64,000 bases of DNA from Paenibacillus nuruki (lineage in GTDB: Bacteria; Bacillota; Bacilli; Paenibacillales; Paenibacillaceae), in NCBI RefSeq assembly GCF_001721045.1, contig NZ_MDER01000032.1, forward strand, positions 62,001-126,000. Direction: 5' to 3'. The notes under the pieces are model-generated. The model made no database searches. It was not told the origin of the DNA and saw only the letters and a list, made by a program, of their open reading frames with translations. Numbering within the stretch: position 1 is the first letter of the stretch; every line of letters starts with the position of its first letter. Below, piece after piece: positions 1-8,563 of the stretch. The position numbers were made by a program, and so were the translations under genes.

Positions 1-800
1 TAACCGCACCATCGGATGAAGCTTTTATTCAAGATATTGAGTTGACGCAAGCGATGGGCTTCAATGGGGTACGTAAGCATCAGAAAATGGAAGATCCACG
101 ATTCTTATACTGGTGTGATCGCAAAGGATTACTGGTATGGGGAGAAGCGGCAAATGCTTACAATTATTCAGAAGAATATGTACGCCGATTCACGCAAGAA
201 TGGCAAGAAGTGATTGAACGGGATTACAATCATCCATCCATTGTCGTCTGGGTTCCTATGAATGAAAGTTGGGGCATTCCTAATGTCAAAAATGATCAGC
301 GTCAACAACAGCATGGACTGGCTCTCTATCATCTCACCAAGTCACTGGATGATACACGTCCTGTTATTTATAATGATGGCTGGGAAATGATGGACACCGA
401 TCTGGTAGCGATTCATGATTATGCATGGCAAGAAGAAGTGTTGAATGAACGTTATGCTTCGATTGAAAAGGCTGTACATAGTCTGCCAGGGAATCGAGAG
501 ATTTTTGTAGGGGGAGCGACTTATCAAGGGCAACCGATTCTGATTACAGAGTTCGGCGGAATCGCTTATAAAAAAAGTGAATGGGAAGGCTGGGGATACT
601 CGGGCGCAGACAATGATGAAGATTATCTACAGCGCTTAGCCGCAGTGATTCGTCCGCTACATCGTTCTCCGATTGTTCAAGGATTCTGTTATACCCAGTT
701 GACCGATGTCGAACAGGAGATTAACGGTCTGGTTACGTATGATCGTAAGCCCAAGGTGCCACTAGAAGATATTCGACGTATCGTTATGAATCAATCTTAA
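1..800 (+). CDS. Glycoside hydrolase family 2 protein, 3' part
   Basis: The reading frame is open from base 3 to the stop at 798-800, so only the C-terminal ~265 residues are present and the true start lies upstream. The fragment holds the GH2 TIM-barrel end: the segment GFNGVRKHQKMEDPRFLYWC, the acid/base region VPMNESWG (Glu in NES) and the nucleophile region ITEFGG. This motif set is typical of beta-galactosidase/beta-glucuronidase-like retaining enzymes. The substrate cannot be judged from the fragment. It is followed by a strong terminator at 816-869, so it is not cotranscribed with the fructan genes downstream. The family is secure; the exact activity is open. Confidence 0.85.
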   Translation, partial: TAPSDEAFIQDIELTQAMGFNGVRKHQKMEDPRFLYWCDRKGLLVWGEAANAYNYSEEYVRRFTQEWQEVIERDYNHPSIVVWVPMNESWGIPNVKNDQRQQQHGLALYHLTKSLDDTRPVIYNDGWEMMDTDLVAIHDYAWQEEVLNERYASIEKAVHSLPGNREIFVGGATYQGQPILITEFGGIAYKKSEWEGWGYSGADNDEDYLQRLAAVIRPLHRSPIVQGFCYTQLTDVEQEINGLVTYDRKPKVPLEDIRRIVMNQS

Positions 801-815
801 GATCTACCTATACCA

Positions 816-869
816 AGTGCTGTTTGCTATCTTTTGACTGCTCAAGTCAGATAGTGAACAGCACTTTTT
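816..869 (+). terminator. Rho-independent terminator after the GH2 gene
   Basis: An inverted repeat begins AGTGCTGTT and closes AACAGCACT. It has further pairing (GCTATCT with AGATAG) and ends in a run of five T. It lies 15 bp after the GH2 stop. Confidence 0.85.
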
Positions 870-905
870 GTACATAGTTAAAAACATATTCTGTTCATCT
901 AAAGA

Positions 906-934
906 TTGTCATAACCCCTAAACTATCCTATACT
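906..934 (+). promoter_or_regulatory. Sigma-A promoter for sacXY
   Basis: TTGTCA (906-911) and TATACT (929-934) are separated by exactly 17 bp, about 75 bp upstream of the best sacX start. No RAT-type antiterminator sequence is seen between this promoter and sacX, which suggests that sacXY itself is not controlled by antitermination. Confidence 0.65.
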
Positions 935-1008
935 ACAAAGTTGTTACTTTATAATAAGTGTACACAGTCAAATCATACTGGATTCAACCCGATAAAGGAG
1001 GAATAGTG

Positions 1009-2550
1009 TTGTCGGATAAAATAGACCTACCTTCTTCTCGTCATAGACGTGCAAAAGATCATTCGACAGAAGAGCTTGCCCGCCGTCTTATCGATCTATC
1101 CGGTGGTCCTGATAATATGGTAGAAGTCATTCACTGTACGACTCGTATTCGGCTCAAATTAAAAAATTACGATCAAATCGATGAAGCAGGACTTCGCCAG
1201 ATCAAAGAAGTGCAAAATATAAACAAACTGCCCGGACAACTACAGATTATTGTAGGTCCTGAGCTTGTCTATAAGTTACATCGCAAAATCAATCTATGGC
1301 TTCAACAGCATGAACAAACAGCATTAAAACCTTCTATTTTAGAGTCTAAAGAATCTGAACTGCAAGCTGAACCATCAATGCCATCACCAGATCAGGATCA
1401 AAGGTCAGGCATTATGCAGCGTATTATACAGGTAGCGACTATCTTTTCAGATATTCTAATCCCGATCTTACCGCTCTTTATTGCAGCCGGTATCTTATTA
1501 GGTCTGGTCACGATTCTGCAATCTTCTGACTGGGTGACAGAGGGTGCAGTCTGGTTCCGATTGCTTCAGTTATTAACAAGTTCTGCTTTTCAAATTATTA
1601 GCGTACTGTTCGGTTATCATGCAGTAAGACGATTTGGAGGTACACCTGCGATCGGGGCTGTACTTGGGATTGCAATGTCTCAACCTGATCTAGCGATACT
1701 AATAGGTTCTTATGATACGACGGTACAAAATATAGATACGATGGTTACCCCTCAATTCAGCTATCAAGGTGCAATGATGCCGATTATTCTGGCAGCACTG
1801 ATTATGGCTTGGATAGAAAAAGGAATACGCCGTATACTACCGGCATCAGCATCTACACTTCTTGCTCCAGCCATCAGTCTGATTATCGGTGGGACGCTGG
1901 CTATTCTTTTGATTAGTCCGGTCGCGATATGGCTGGGAGAATGGATAGGTCAAGAGTTAGAATATCTCTTTATCTATGGAGGTACATTTTTTGGATTTAT
2001 TCTGGGCGGCATCTATAGCACGATTGTATTAACAGGACTGCATCAAGGGATACAAGCGCTTGAGGTTGCTTTGATCGCTGACCCTCGTGTAGGCGTTAAT
2101 TTCTTACTACCGATCTGGTCGATGGCAAATATGGCGCAGGGTGGGGCAGGTCTAGCCGTCTATTTGACTACTCGCAATAACGAATTACGAAAAGTAGCTC
2201 TTTCAGGATCGATTACTGCTTTTTTAGGAATAACAGAACCGATTGCTCTCGGGGTTAACCTCAAGTTAGGTCGTCCTTTTTTGAGTGCAGCCATTGGTGG
2301 GGCAGTAGGCGGAGCTTATGTCGGCTTTCATCATGTGATCGCTAGCTCATTTGGCTTAACAGGAATACCGATGCTTGTCTATATTATTCCGTTTGGCGAA
2401 ATGAACTTTATCCATTATATGATTGGATTTCTACTCTCAGCTGGTATAGCTTTTATGACGACTCTATTGCTCGGTGCAGAAAAGCCAGCTTTTCGATATC
2501 ATATTTCAAACATTGTTCGTAAATTCACAGGAGGACGTTATGAAAATTAA
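1009..2550 (+). CDS. sacX: Sucrose-type PTS EIIBC component / SacX-like sensor
   Basis: A sugar phosphotransferase permease in EIIB-EIIC order, about 513 residues. The N-terminal EIIB domain carries the phosphorylatable Cys in HCTTRIRLKL; a Gln/Glu-rich linker follows, then a polytopic EIIC domain. No EIIA domain is present. The frame is open from 958, but the AAAGGAGG at 994-1001 sits 7 bp before TTG 1009, which I take as start (GTG 1006 is 4 bp away). It overlaps sacY by 11 bp, and sacB with its RAT follows. In Bacillus subtilis SacX acts chiefly as a sucrose sensor that phosphorylates and inactivates SacY; this order supports the same role. A transporting SacP-like role cannot be excluded. 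Confidence 0.82.
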   Translation: MSDKIDLPSSRHRRAKDHSTEELARRLIDLSGGPDNMVEVIHCTTRIRLKLKNYDQIDEAGLRQIKEVQNINKLPGQLQIIVGPELVYKLHRKINLWLQQHEQTALKPSILESKESELQAEPSMPSPDQDQRSGIMQRIIQVATIFSDILIPILPLFIAAGILLGLVTILQSSDWVTEGAVWFRLLQLLTSSAFQIISVLFGYHAVRRFGGTPAIGAVLGIAMSQPDLAILIGSYDTTVQNIDTMVTPQFSYQGAMMPIILAALIMAWIEKGIRRILPASASTLLAPAISLIIGGTLAILLISPVAIWLGEWIGQELEYLFIYGGTFFGFILGGIYSTIVLTGLHQGIQALEVALIADPRVGVNFLLPIWSMANMAQGGAGLAVYLTTRNNELRKVALSGSITAFLGITEPIALGVNLKLGRPFLSAAIGGAVGGAYVGFHHVIASSFGLTGIPMLVYIIPFGEMNFIHYMIGFLLSAGIAFMTTLLLGAEKPAFRYHISNIVRKFTGGRYEN

Positions 2551-3388
2551 AAAGATTCTCAATAATAATGCGGTGGTCGTGGATGATCACGGGCAGGAAA
2601 AGATCGCTATGGGCGGTGGGATTTCTTTTGAAAAAGGCAAAAATGATATTGTAGATAAACAGCGTATTGAGAAGTTATTTATTCTAGAAGATCAGGAACG
2701 GTATGGTTATCTACAAGAGATGCTTCAGACGTTACCGGAAGAAGAGATCGCTGTATCTGAAAGTATTATTTCTTATGCTGAACAAGAGTTACAGATTTCT
2801 TTTAATGAACATATTCATATTGCACTAACCGATCATTTGTCATTTGCTCTTGAGCGTCTACGGAGTGGGCTGATTATCCACAATACGCTTTTGGAAGAGA
2901 TTCGCTTATTGTATCCTGCCGAGTTCCAGATCGGTCTTCATGCCAAGCAATTGATTACCGAGCGCTTGCAGATTGACATTCCTGAAGATGAAGTAGGATA
3001 TATTGCGATGCATATTCATACTGCACGGATGAACGTAGGAGCTCAAGACACAGCAGCAGGTATGGCGGCAATTATGAAAGACATGGTCAAAGATATTGAA
3101 TATATGTTAAATCAATCTTTAGATCGCAAGTCAGCAGACTATGAACGATTAATGAGCCAACTCAAAAGTATTCTTCAAGAATATCAAAAAGATCAGCCCG
3201 GAAGCGAACTGAATCAAGAGCTTATTCAGATTGCTGTAGAGAAATATAAAACAGTATATGAACAGGTAGAAGAGATGGCAGCGAATATGGAAGATGAATA
3301 TGGTTATCTATTTACAGAGAGTCAATGCGTGTTAATTACTATCGAAGTGAATCGCTTGCTCGAAAGACTGGGTCATCATTCCCGTTAA
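2540..3388 (+). CDS. sacY: BglG/SacY-family transcription antiterminator
   Basis: About 282 residues. The start ATG 2540 follows AGGAGG and overlaps the sacX stop; the longer frame from 2474 is not needed. The N-terminal RNA-binding CAT domain (about 1-55) shows the family signature KIKKILNNNAVVV...GKGI-like GGGISFEKGK. Two PTS regulation domains follow. PRD1 keeps its histidines (NEHIHIALTDH and YIAMHIHTARMN). PRD2 appears to have lost the usual ones: the family THLKF position reads SQLKS, and the YLTxHIxR position reads LITIEVNR. The protein should bind the RAT at 3730-3759 and prevent termination upstream of sacB when sucrose is present. Loss of the PRD2 histidines suggests activity that does not need HPr phosphorylation. 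Confidence 0.87.
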   Translation: MKIKKILNNNAVVVDDHGQEKIAMGGGISFEKGKNDIVDKQRIEKLFILEDQERYGYLQEMLQTLPEEEIAVSESIISYAEQELQISFNEHIHIALTDHLSFALERLRSGLIIHNTLLEEIRLLYPAEFQIGLHAKQLITERLQIDIPEDEVGYIAMHIHTARMNVGAQDTAAGMAAIMKDMVKDIEYMLNQSLDRKSADYERLMSQLKSILQEYQKDQPGSELNQELIQIAVEKYKTVYEQVEEMAANMEDEYGYLFTESQCVLITIEVNRLLERLGHHSR

Positions 3389-3729
3389 TCCAGCTTAATC
3401 CGTATCGAATATAATGATAAAGTAGATCAATCATGCGATTTTAATAGAGAATAACAAGAAAAATAAAGCTGGTTCAAGTCTATATACCTGATTCGATAGG
3501 TTATGATATTTATTCAAAATCAAATTAGATCTAGGTATAAAGTATGTATATCGAATGACATATTACAAAAATGTAAACTTTGAAACAGTGAAAATAAGAC
3601 TAAAATTTATGAAAATGAATGAAAAATTACAGAATTATCCTTTTGTGTCGCTTTTCCAAATTGATTCGTTCAGTCTATAGTGTCTTTACGATTTGCCCTA
3701 TAGAATAAATGTCAGCAACAGCATATTCG
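3389..3729 (+). other. Long AT-rich intergenic region upstream of the sacB leader
   Basis: This 341-bp stretch between sacY and the RAT has no credible coding sequence. It must hold the sacB promoter, but I could not settle on one: TATAGT (3676-3681) and TAGAAT (3701-3706) are possible -10 elements, and neither has a good -35 box at 16-18 bp. No convincing CcpA site was seen. Confidence 0.4.
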
Positions 3730-3759
3730 GGTGTGTTACTGGTAAAGCAGGCAAGACCT
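3730..3759 (+). promoter_or_regulatory. Ribonucleic antiterminator (RAT) for SacY control of sacB
   Basis: A 30-nt sequence starting GGTGTGTTACTGGTAAAGC and ending GGCAAGACCT. It differs from the B. subtilis sacB RAT, as I remember it, at only about two positions. Its last bases form the left arm of the terminator at 3753-3827, the standard mutually exclusive arrangement: SacY bound to the RAT blocks terminator folding. Confidence 0.93.
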
Positions 3760-3827
3760 AAAAACTCCGTGAGGAATCCGGGCGACAGGTGTCGTTCGTT
3801 CTTCAGAGGAATTTTTAGGTCTTTTTT
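3753..3827 (+). terminator. Conditional terminator in the sacB leader
   Basis: The left arm AAGACCTAAAAA pairs with the right arm TTTTTAGGTCTT, followed by a run of T (3821-3827). The left arm overlaps the RAT by seven bases. Between the arms lies a 46-base loop that includes smaller possible pairings (GGCGACAGGTGTCG). Confidence 0.9.
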
Positions 3828-3872
3828 GTGCGCCAAAACAGCCACAATTTGAAATTAGAGAGGAAGAACACA

Positions 3873-5387
3873 ATGAAAATCAAGAATTTCTCAAGAAAAA
3901 CAGCTGTTATGATGATGGCAGCAACGATGTTAACAGGAGGAACTTCTGTTTTTGCAAGTGGATCAGAATCCGATTACGGTAATGGGACACAGCCAACTCC
4001 ACCAACACCTGTTGTAGAAACACCTGCATCTGTTTTTAACGATACTTACGGATTTACACATCTTACGCGCTTTGATGCATTGAAAATAGCTAATCAGCAA
4101 ACAGAGTCTCGCTATAAAGTTCCACAATTTGATGTATCCAAAATTCGCAATATTCCTTCTGCTGTAGGAAAAGATGCAAATGGCAATACGATTGATCTCG
4201 ATGTATGGGATACTTGGCCATTACAAAATGCAGACGGTACAGTAGCCAACTATAATGGATATGAAGTTGTTTTTGGACTTGCAGGTGATCCTAAAGTATC
4301 CTCAGATACTTTTATCTATCTGTTCTATAAAAAAGCAGGCGATCAATCATTAGATGCTTGGAAAAATGCAGGTCGTGTATTTAAAGATAGCGACAAAATG
4401 GTACCTAACGATACAATTTTAAATAATCAATCCGAAGAATGGTCAGGTTCAGCAACAATGACTAAAGACGGCAAAGTTCGCTTATTCTATACGAACCGTC
4501 AGCCATGGGATGTCGATAAAGGATTTTTCGGTAAACAAACACTAACAACAGCTCAAATTAATGTGTCTGAACCTTCTAATGGAACACTTCAAGTCAACGG
4601 TGTCGAAGACCTCAAATCTATTTTTGATGGTGATGGTAAAATGTATCAAACGGTGGATCAAGCATTCCGTGCAGGTGATTACTCCGATAACCATACATTA
4701 AGAGATCCGCATTATGTAGAAGATCATGGACGCAAATATCTAGTATTTGAAGCCAATACAGGTTCTGAGACTGGTTATCAAGGTCAATCGATGTTCTCCA
4801 ACAAAGCGTATTATGGTGGAGATGACGATTTCTTCAAATCTGAATACCAGAAAGTAATGAACAACCCGAGTCGTAATTATATGACAATTGCGAATGGGGC
4901 ATTGGGTATTATTGAATTGAACAACGACTATTCATTGAAAAAAGTGATGAAGCCACTTATTGCGTCCAACACAGTGACCGATGAGATTGAACGTGCCAAT
5001 ATTTTTGAAATGAATGGCAAATGGTATCTATTCACAGATACACGCGGTGCTAAAATGTTTGTCGATGGTGTGGATTCCGAAGATATCTACATGCTTGGAT
5101 ATGTAGCGGATTCAATTGATGGACCTTACAAACCGCTTAACGGTAGTGGGCTTGTATTGCATCAAGATCTGAACAAACGCGATATTACATGGAACTATGC
5201 TCACTTTGCGATTCCACAAGTAAAAGGTAATAAAGTTGTAATCACAAGCTACATGACCAACAGAGGATTCTATACTGATCATCATTCTACATTTGCACCA
5301 AGCTTTGAAGTAGAAATCGATGGTAGTGAAACCAAAGTTGTTCCTAATAGCATTTTGGAACAAGGTCAGATTACTTCTAATCAATAA
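3873..5387 (+). CDS. sacB: Levansucrase (GH68), secreted
   Basis: Transfers fructose from sucrose to growing levan and releases glucose; acts outside the cell. The start is ATG 3873 after AGAGAGGAAG, 504 residues; the frame is open from GTG 3828 but that start lies beside the terminator. A signal peptide (MKIKNFSRKTAVMMMAA...VFA, about 28 residues) and a short Pro/Thr linker precede the catalytic domain. Catalytic residues are visible: nucleophile Asp113 in VWDTWPLQ, transition-state stabiliser Asp278 in RDPHYVED, and acid/base Glu373 in DEIERANIF. The C-terminal ITSYMTNRGFY and STFAPSFEVEI match GH68 levansucrases. Expression should be induced by sucrose through SacY at the RAT. A hairpin at 5444-5480 separates it from levB. 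Confidence 0.95.
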   Translation: MKIKNFSRKTAVMMMAATMLTGGTSVFASGSESDYGNGTQPTPPTPVVETPASVFNDTYGFTHLTRFDALKIANQQTESRYKVPQFDVSKIRNIPSAVGKDANGNTIDLDVWDTWPLQNADGTVANYNGYEVVFGLAGDPKVSSDTFIYLFYKKAGDQSLDAWKNAGRVFKDSDKMVPNDTILNNQSEEWSGSATMTKDGKVRLFYTNRQPWDVDKGFFGKQTLTTAQINVSEPSNGTLQVNGVEDLKSIFDGDGKMYQTVDQAFRAGDYSDNHTLRDPHYVEDHGRKYLVFEANTGSETGYQGQSMFSNKAYYGGDDDFFKSEYQKVMNNPSRNYMTIANGALGIIELNNDYSLKKVMKPLIASNTVTDEIERANIFEMNGKWYLFTDTRGAKMFVDGVDSEDIYMLGYVADSIDGPYKPLNGSGLVLHQDLNKRDITWNYAHFAIPQVKGNKVVITSYMTNRGFYTDHHSTFAPSFEVEIDGSETKVVPNSILEQGQITSNQ

Positions 5388-5443
5388 GTTTAATGAATAA
5401 GTTTTTAATCTATCATTTCTGAGGATTCAATAGATCAACCGGG

Positions 5444-5480
5444 AAAGAAAATGTCTGCCACACAGCGGCATTTTCTTTTC
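5444..5480 (+). terminator. Intercistronic hairpin/terminator between sacB and levB
   Basis: AAAGAAAATG (5444-5453) is perfectly complementary to CATTTTCTTT (5469-5478), with additional GCC/GGC pairing inside, and a T-rich tail. Since levB has no obvious promoter of its own, this is probably a leaky terminator or an mRNA processing/stability hairpin that lowers levB relative to sacB. Confidence 0.7.
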
Positions 5481-5551
5481 CTTTATTGCTTTTATCCGTA
5501 GAACGAAATGTAGACGCCAAAAAGGAAACACTAATATATGGAGGTGCTCAC

Positions 5552-7138
5552 TTGAACAACAGCAACCACGTATCTAAATATCGGCGGACACTCGTTGTTC
5601 TCAGTGTGTTCGGATGTATTATATTAGGTGCCTTACTCTACTTTTTCACACAGACTAGCGCAAAAGGAAGTACTCAAAACAGTCTTCCTCATAATAGTGC
5701 TTCTCATGGAACATCCGTCAGTAGCGAACGTCCTGATTATCATTTTACAGTGCCGGACAAGTGGAAAAATGATCCACAACGTCCTATCTATTTCAAAGGG
5801 AAATATCATTACTATTATCTCTATAATAAAGATTATCCGGATGGCAATGGTACCGAATGGCGCCATGCTACTTCTACCGATCTGATCCATTGGACAGATC
5901 ACGGAGTAGCTATTCCTAAATATACAAATAAAAACGGTGATCCATGGTCAGGTTCGGTTGTCGTCGATACCAACAACACAGCCGGATTTGGTAAAAATGC
6001 GTTTATCGCAATTGTGACTCAACCTTCTGCTAACGGTGGAGCGCAAGAACAGTATTTGTGGTATAGCAAAAATGGAGGGAATACCTTCACTGCCTATGGA
6101 AAAAAACCGATTCTGTCGAATCCCGGTAACACCGATTTTCGTGATCCCAAAATAATATGGGATGCCAATTCCAAACACTGGATTATGTTGATGGCAGAAG
6201 GCAATAAGATTGGATTTTACACATCCACTAACTTGAAAAAGTGGACGTACACCAGCGGATTCCTTACTGAAAATGTAGGCATACTGGAATGCCCTGATCT
6301 ATACTTGATGCAAGCGGCAAATGGAGCTTACAAATGGGTACTCGGTGCTAGCGCAAACGGACGTGGAGCAGGCAATCCAAATACGTATGCATACTGGACA
6401 GGAAGCTTCAATGGCAAGAAATTTATAGCTGACCGTCAAGAACCCAAATGGTTGGATCATGGATTTGATTGGTATGCTGCTGTTACTTTTGATATCGCAG
6501 GAGCTTCTAATCCTTATGCGCAACGTTATGCTTTTGGATGGATGAACAACTGGGATTATGTTAATAACACACCGACATTACAAGAGGGATTCAACGGTAT
6601 GGATTCGATCGTTCGTAAAATAAGACTTCAATTCAATGGTCAATCTTATGATCTATCTTCTCAACCGATTGGAGCGATTAGCTTACTACCTGCATCTACC
6701 CAAAAAATACAACGGATGGAAGTAGAAGGTTCTGAGCCGCTTAATATCCGTGGATCTTCTTTCCAGCTGGATACAGACATTTCGTGGTCACAACTTAAAA
6801 ATGTAGGATTGCGACTTCGAGAGTCTAAAGATCAAAGTCGTCATGTCGATGTAGGTGTCTTTGTAGAAGGAAAATATACGTATGTGAATAGAGCGTACAC
6901 CGGTCATCCTGATACTCAAGGCAAAAGTCTAGAAAGTCAGGCAACCTTCAATACCGATAAGAAAAAAGTCCATCTGAAAATATTAGTCGATAAGAACAGT
7001 ATCGAAGTCTTTGTAGATGATGGTACAGTAGCTTACTCTAGCTTGATTTTCCCGAATAAAGAAGATCAAGGGATTACTTTATTTGCAGACGGTGGCAAAG
7101 CTGTTTTTGAAAATATAGTCGTTAAACAGTTTAAATAA
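5552..7138 (+). CDS. levB: GH32 endolevanase-like enzyme, membrane-anchored or secreted
   Basis: Hydrolyses beta-2,6-fructan. The best start is TTG 5552 behind GGAGGT (5540-5545), giving 528 residues; the frame is open from 5486 without a good ribosome site. An N-terminal hydrophobic segment (RRTLVVLSVFGCIILGALLYFF) serves as signal anchor or signal peptide. The catalytic domain starts YHFTVPDKWKNDPQRP, where the Asp of NDP is the nucleophile. RDPKIIWD carries the stabilising Asp and ECPDLY the acid/base Glu. NDPQRP instead of NDPNG, together with the position behind sacB, matches B. subtilis LevB. A C-terminal beta-sandwich ends with DKNSIEVFVDDG. It would trim the levan made by SacB. Confidence 0.87.
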   Translation: MNNSNHVSKYRRTLVVLSVFGCIILGALLYFFTQTSAKGSTQNSLPHNSASHGTSVSSERPDYHFTVPDKWKNDPQRPIYFKGKYHYYYLYNKDYPDGNGTEWRHATSTDLIHWTDHGVAIPKYTNKNGDPWSGSVVVDTNNTAGFGKNAFIAIVTQPSANGGAQEQYLWYSKNGGNTFTAYGKKPILSNPGNTDFRDPKIIWDANSKHWIMLMAEGNKIGFYTSTNLKKWTYTSGFLTENVGILECPDLYLMQAANGAYKWVLGASANGRGAGNPNTYAYWTGSFNGKKFIADRQEPKWLDHGFDWYAAVTFDIAGASNPYAQRYAFGWMNNWDYVNNTPTLQEGFNGMDSIVRKIRLQFNGQSYDLSSQPIGAISLLPASTQKIQRMEVEGSEPLNIRGSSFQLDTDISWSQLKNVGLRLRESKDQSRHVDVGVFVEGKYTYVNRAYTGHPDTQGKSLESQATFNTDKKKVHLKILVDKNSIEVFVDDGTVAYSSLIFPNKEDQGITLFADGGKAVFENIVVKQFK

Positions 7139-7153
7139 ACAATAAACAATAAT

Positions 7154-7207
7154 AAAAGCCGAACCTTATTGATCGTTATGAGATCAGAAGAGTTCGGCTT
7201 TTTTTCT
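7154..7207. terminator. Terminator after levB, possibly shared with hepT
   Basis: AAAAGCCGAAC (7154-7164) pairs with GTTCGGCTTTT, and runs of T and A flank the stem on either side, so it can serve levB (plus) and hepT (minus). It lies 15 bp after levB. Confidence 0.85.
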
Positions 7208-7252
7208 AAGTTAGTATAGTAGAAAGGAGAGTGTAGCATCATTTTCCTATTT

Positions 7253-7654
7253 TCAAGCGCTGATCGCTGTAATAAATTGTTCAAAATCATCCAATTGTTC
7301 TTCGATAATGCCTTGAATAATTTCAACTTGTACCCCTTGGTAATCATGAATAGCGATATTCCGGAAGCCGACCATTGCTTTGATACTTTGATTCAATTCT
7401 TTAGACAATAATCCATTGCGGAATAGAAGATCAAAAGCATCTCGACTGCTCTGTGGAACGCCTAGATTGCGCTCAGAAATGATATGTATCGCTAGATCAA
7501 GACAAGCCTCACAAGCCCGTTGAAGATTCAAAATAATCGAATCTTGCTTGGTATAGTTAAATAAGTTGTCTTCATCTCCAGCATATTCTTCATGAATACG
7601 TGCAACACAGCGACGAATCGTAGCCGTTTTGTTGAGTAAAATATCTTGATTCAT
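7253..7654 (-). CDS. hepT: HEPN-family toxin (HepT-like)
   Basis: A 133-residue all-helical HEPN (DUF86) protein. The ribonuclease-type motif RX4HXY is visible as RNIAIHDY about 30 residues from the C-terminus. Its ATG at 7654 overlaps the stop of the MNT partner by 4 bp (ATGA) and is preceded by AAGAGG. HEPN/MNT pairs are known toxin-antitoxin modules in which the MNT protein inactivates HepT by nucleotidylation of the motif tyrosine. Gene order (antitoxin first) and the intact motif support a functional pair; the RNA target is unknown. Confidence 0.85.
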   Translation of the reverse strand: MNQDILLNKTATIRRCVARIHEEYAGDEDNLFNYTKQDSIILNLQRACEACLDLAIHIISERNLGVPQSSRDAFDLLFRNGLLSKELNQSIKAMVGFRNIAIHDYQGVQVEIIQGIIEEQLDDFEQFITAISA

Positions 7655-8064
7655 AGCGTGCCTCTTTTCTTCATAAAGTGATCTAATATCGGTTGGCGCT
7701 TGTCATTCAGTTGTACATACTCACGGAAAGCTTGAATATATGACAGTTGCCTGATCATTGGCTTTTCTTCATATAATACGATCCCTGTACTGGCAATCTG
7801 TACTTGGAATACTGTACTTGCTTCTTCAAAATCGATCAAATCAACATCACGATCTAACTGGTCGGCTAATTGCTGTCCGATTCGAAATCGTTGATAAGTC
7901 GATCTACGAACTTGAGATAAATAAGCAATATCAATATCGCTTTCAGCTCTTGCAGTGCCTTTAGCAACAGAGCCAAAAATAATAATCGTATGCGCTTTAA
8001 CAAGACTACACAACTCCTGAACAATAAGGAGTTGTTGATGGGAAGATAAAGACAGCTTAGACAT
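7651..8064 (-). CDS. mntA: MNT-family nucleotidyltransferase antitoxin (MntA-like)
   Basis: A 137-residue minimal nucleotidyltransferase. The GSX10DXD catalytic motif is intact (GSVAKGTARAESDID), and the third metal ligand is probably Asp in VDLIDFEE. The start ATG at 8064 is preceded by AAGGAG at 8 bp. It is coupled by a 4-bp overlap to hepT. Known MntA proteins AMPylate the HEPN tyrosine and thereby neutralise the toxin; intact motifs in both genes suggest the same here. Confidence 0.85.
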   Translation of the reverse strand: MSKLSLSSHQQLLIVQELCSLVKAHTIIIFGSVAKGTARAESDIDIAYLSQVRRSTYQRFRIGQQLADQLDRDVDLIDFEEASTVFQVQIASTGIVLYEEKPMIRQLSYIQAFREYVQLNDKRQPILDHFMKKRGTL

Positions 8065-8125
8065 AATAACAACTCCTTATTGTTCTAGATAGTGTGTGCT
8101 AGAGAGATCGATACTTTGCTAAAGA

Positions 8126-8563
8126 TTATAATGATTTGGTGAACAAGACATGAGGAATATTGGATTCTAAAAATATCTCAGAAGATTGTACATATCCTAA
8201 GCGCTCATAGAAAGAAGCGGCTTGTGTCTGTCCATTTAATTTGGCTTGAGTCAGACCTTGTTCTCGCGCCAATTGCTCCATATGTTCAACCAGCATTTTG
8301 CCAACACCGTATTTACGATAGTCTTTCATTACGCAAATACGTTCTAATTTGGCAACACCTTCAACCACACGCAGGCGCGAAGTGGCAACAGGAGTCTCAC
8401 CATTGTACACAATAATATGTGGAATGATAGTATTGGCATTATCCCACTCATCGTATTCTTCGTCCAAAGGCACACCTTGTTCATTCACAAAAACCGCTTT
8501 GCGGATAAACAGACAATGATCCAATTCATATTCATTCTCAACTTGTTTTATCAATAGTTCCAT
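8126..8563 (-). CDS. GNAT-family N-acetyltransferase, YjcF-like
   Basis: 145 residues with the GNAT fold. FIRKAVFVNEQGVPLDEEYDE at the N-terminus, LERICVMKDYRKYGVGKML as the acetyl-CoA-binding motif A, and AASFYERLGY at the C-terminus resemble YjcF/ElaA-type acetyltransferases. The acceptor substrate is unknown. The start ATG at 8563 has only a moderate ribosome site (GGATGGAG). It stands alone, upstream of the toxin-antitoxin pair on the same strand and separated from it by 61 bp. Confidence 0.8.
   Translation of the reverse strand: MELLIKQVENEYELDHCLFIRKAVFVNEQGVPLDEEYDEWDNANTIIPHIIVYNGETPVATSRLRVVEGVAKLERICVMKDYRKYGVGKMLVEHMEQLAREQGLTQAKLNGQTQAASFYERLGYVQSSEIFLESNIPHVLFTKSL

Noticed and set aside
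3753-3827. Ordinary sacY terminator
   Set aside because: Its left arm overlaps the RAT and it lies more than 360 bp after sacY, so it is the regulated sacB leader terminator.
5112-5384. Minus-strand frame within sacB
   Set aside because: A shadow of sacB without a ribosome site; sacB has all its catalytic motifs and normal codon use.
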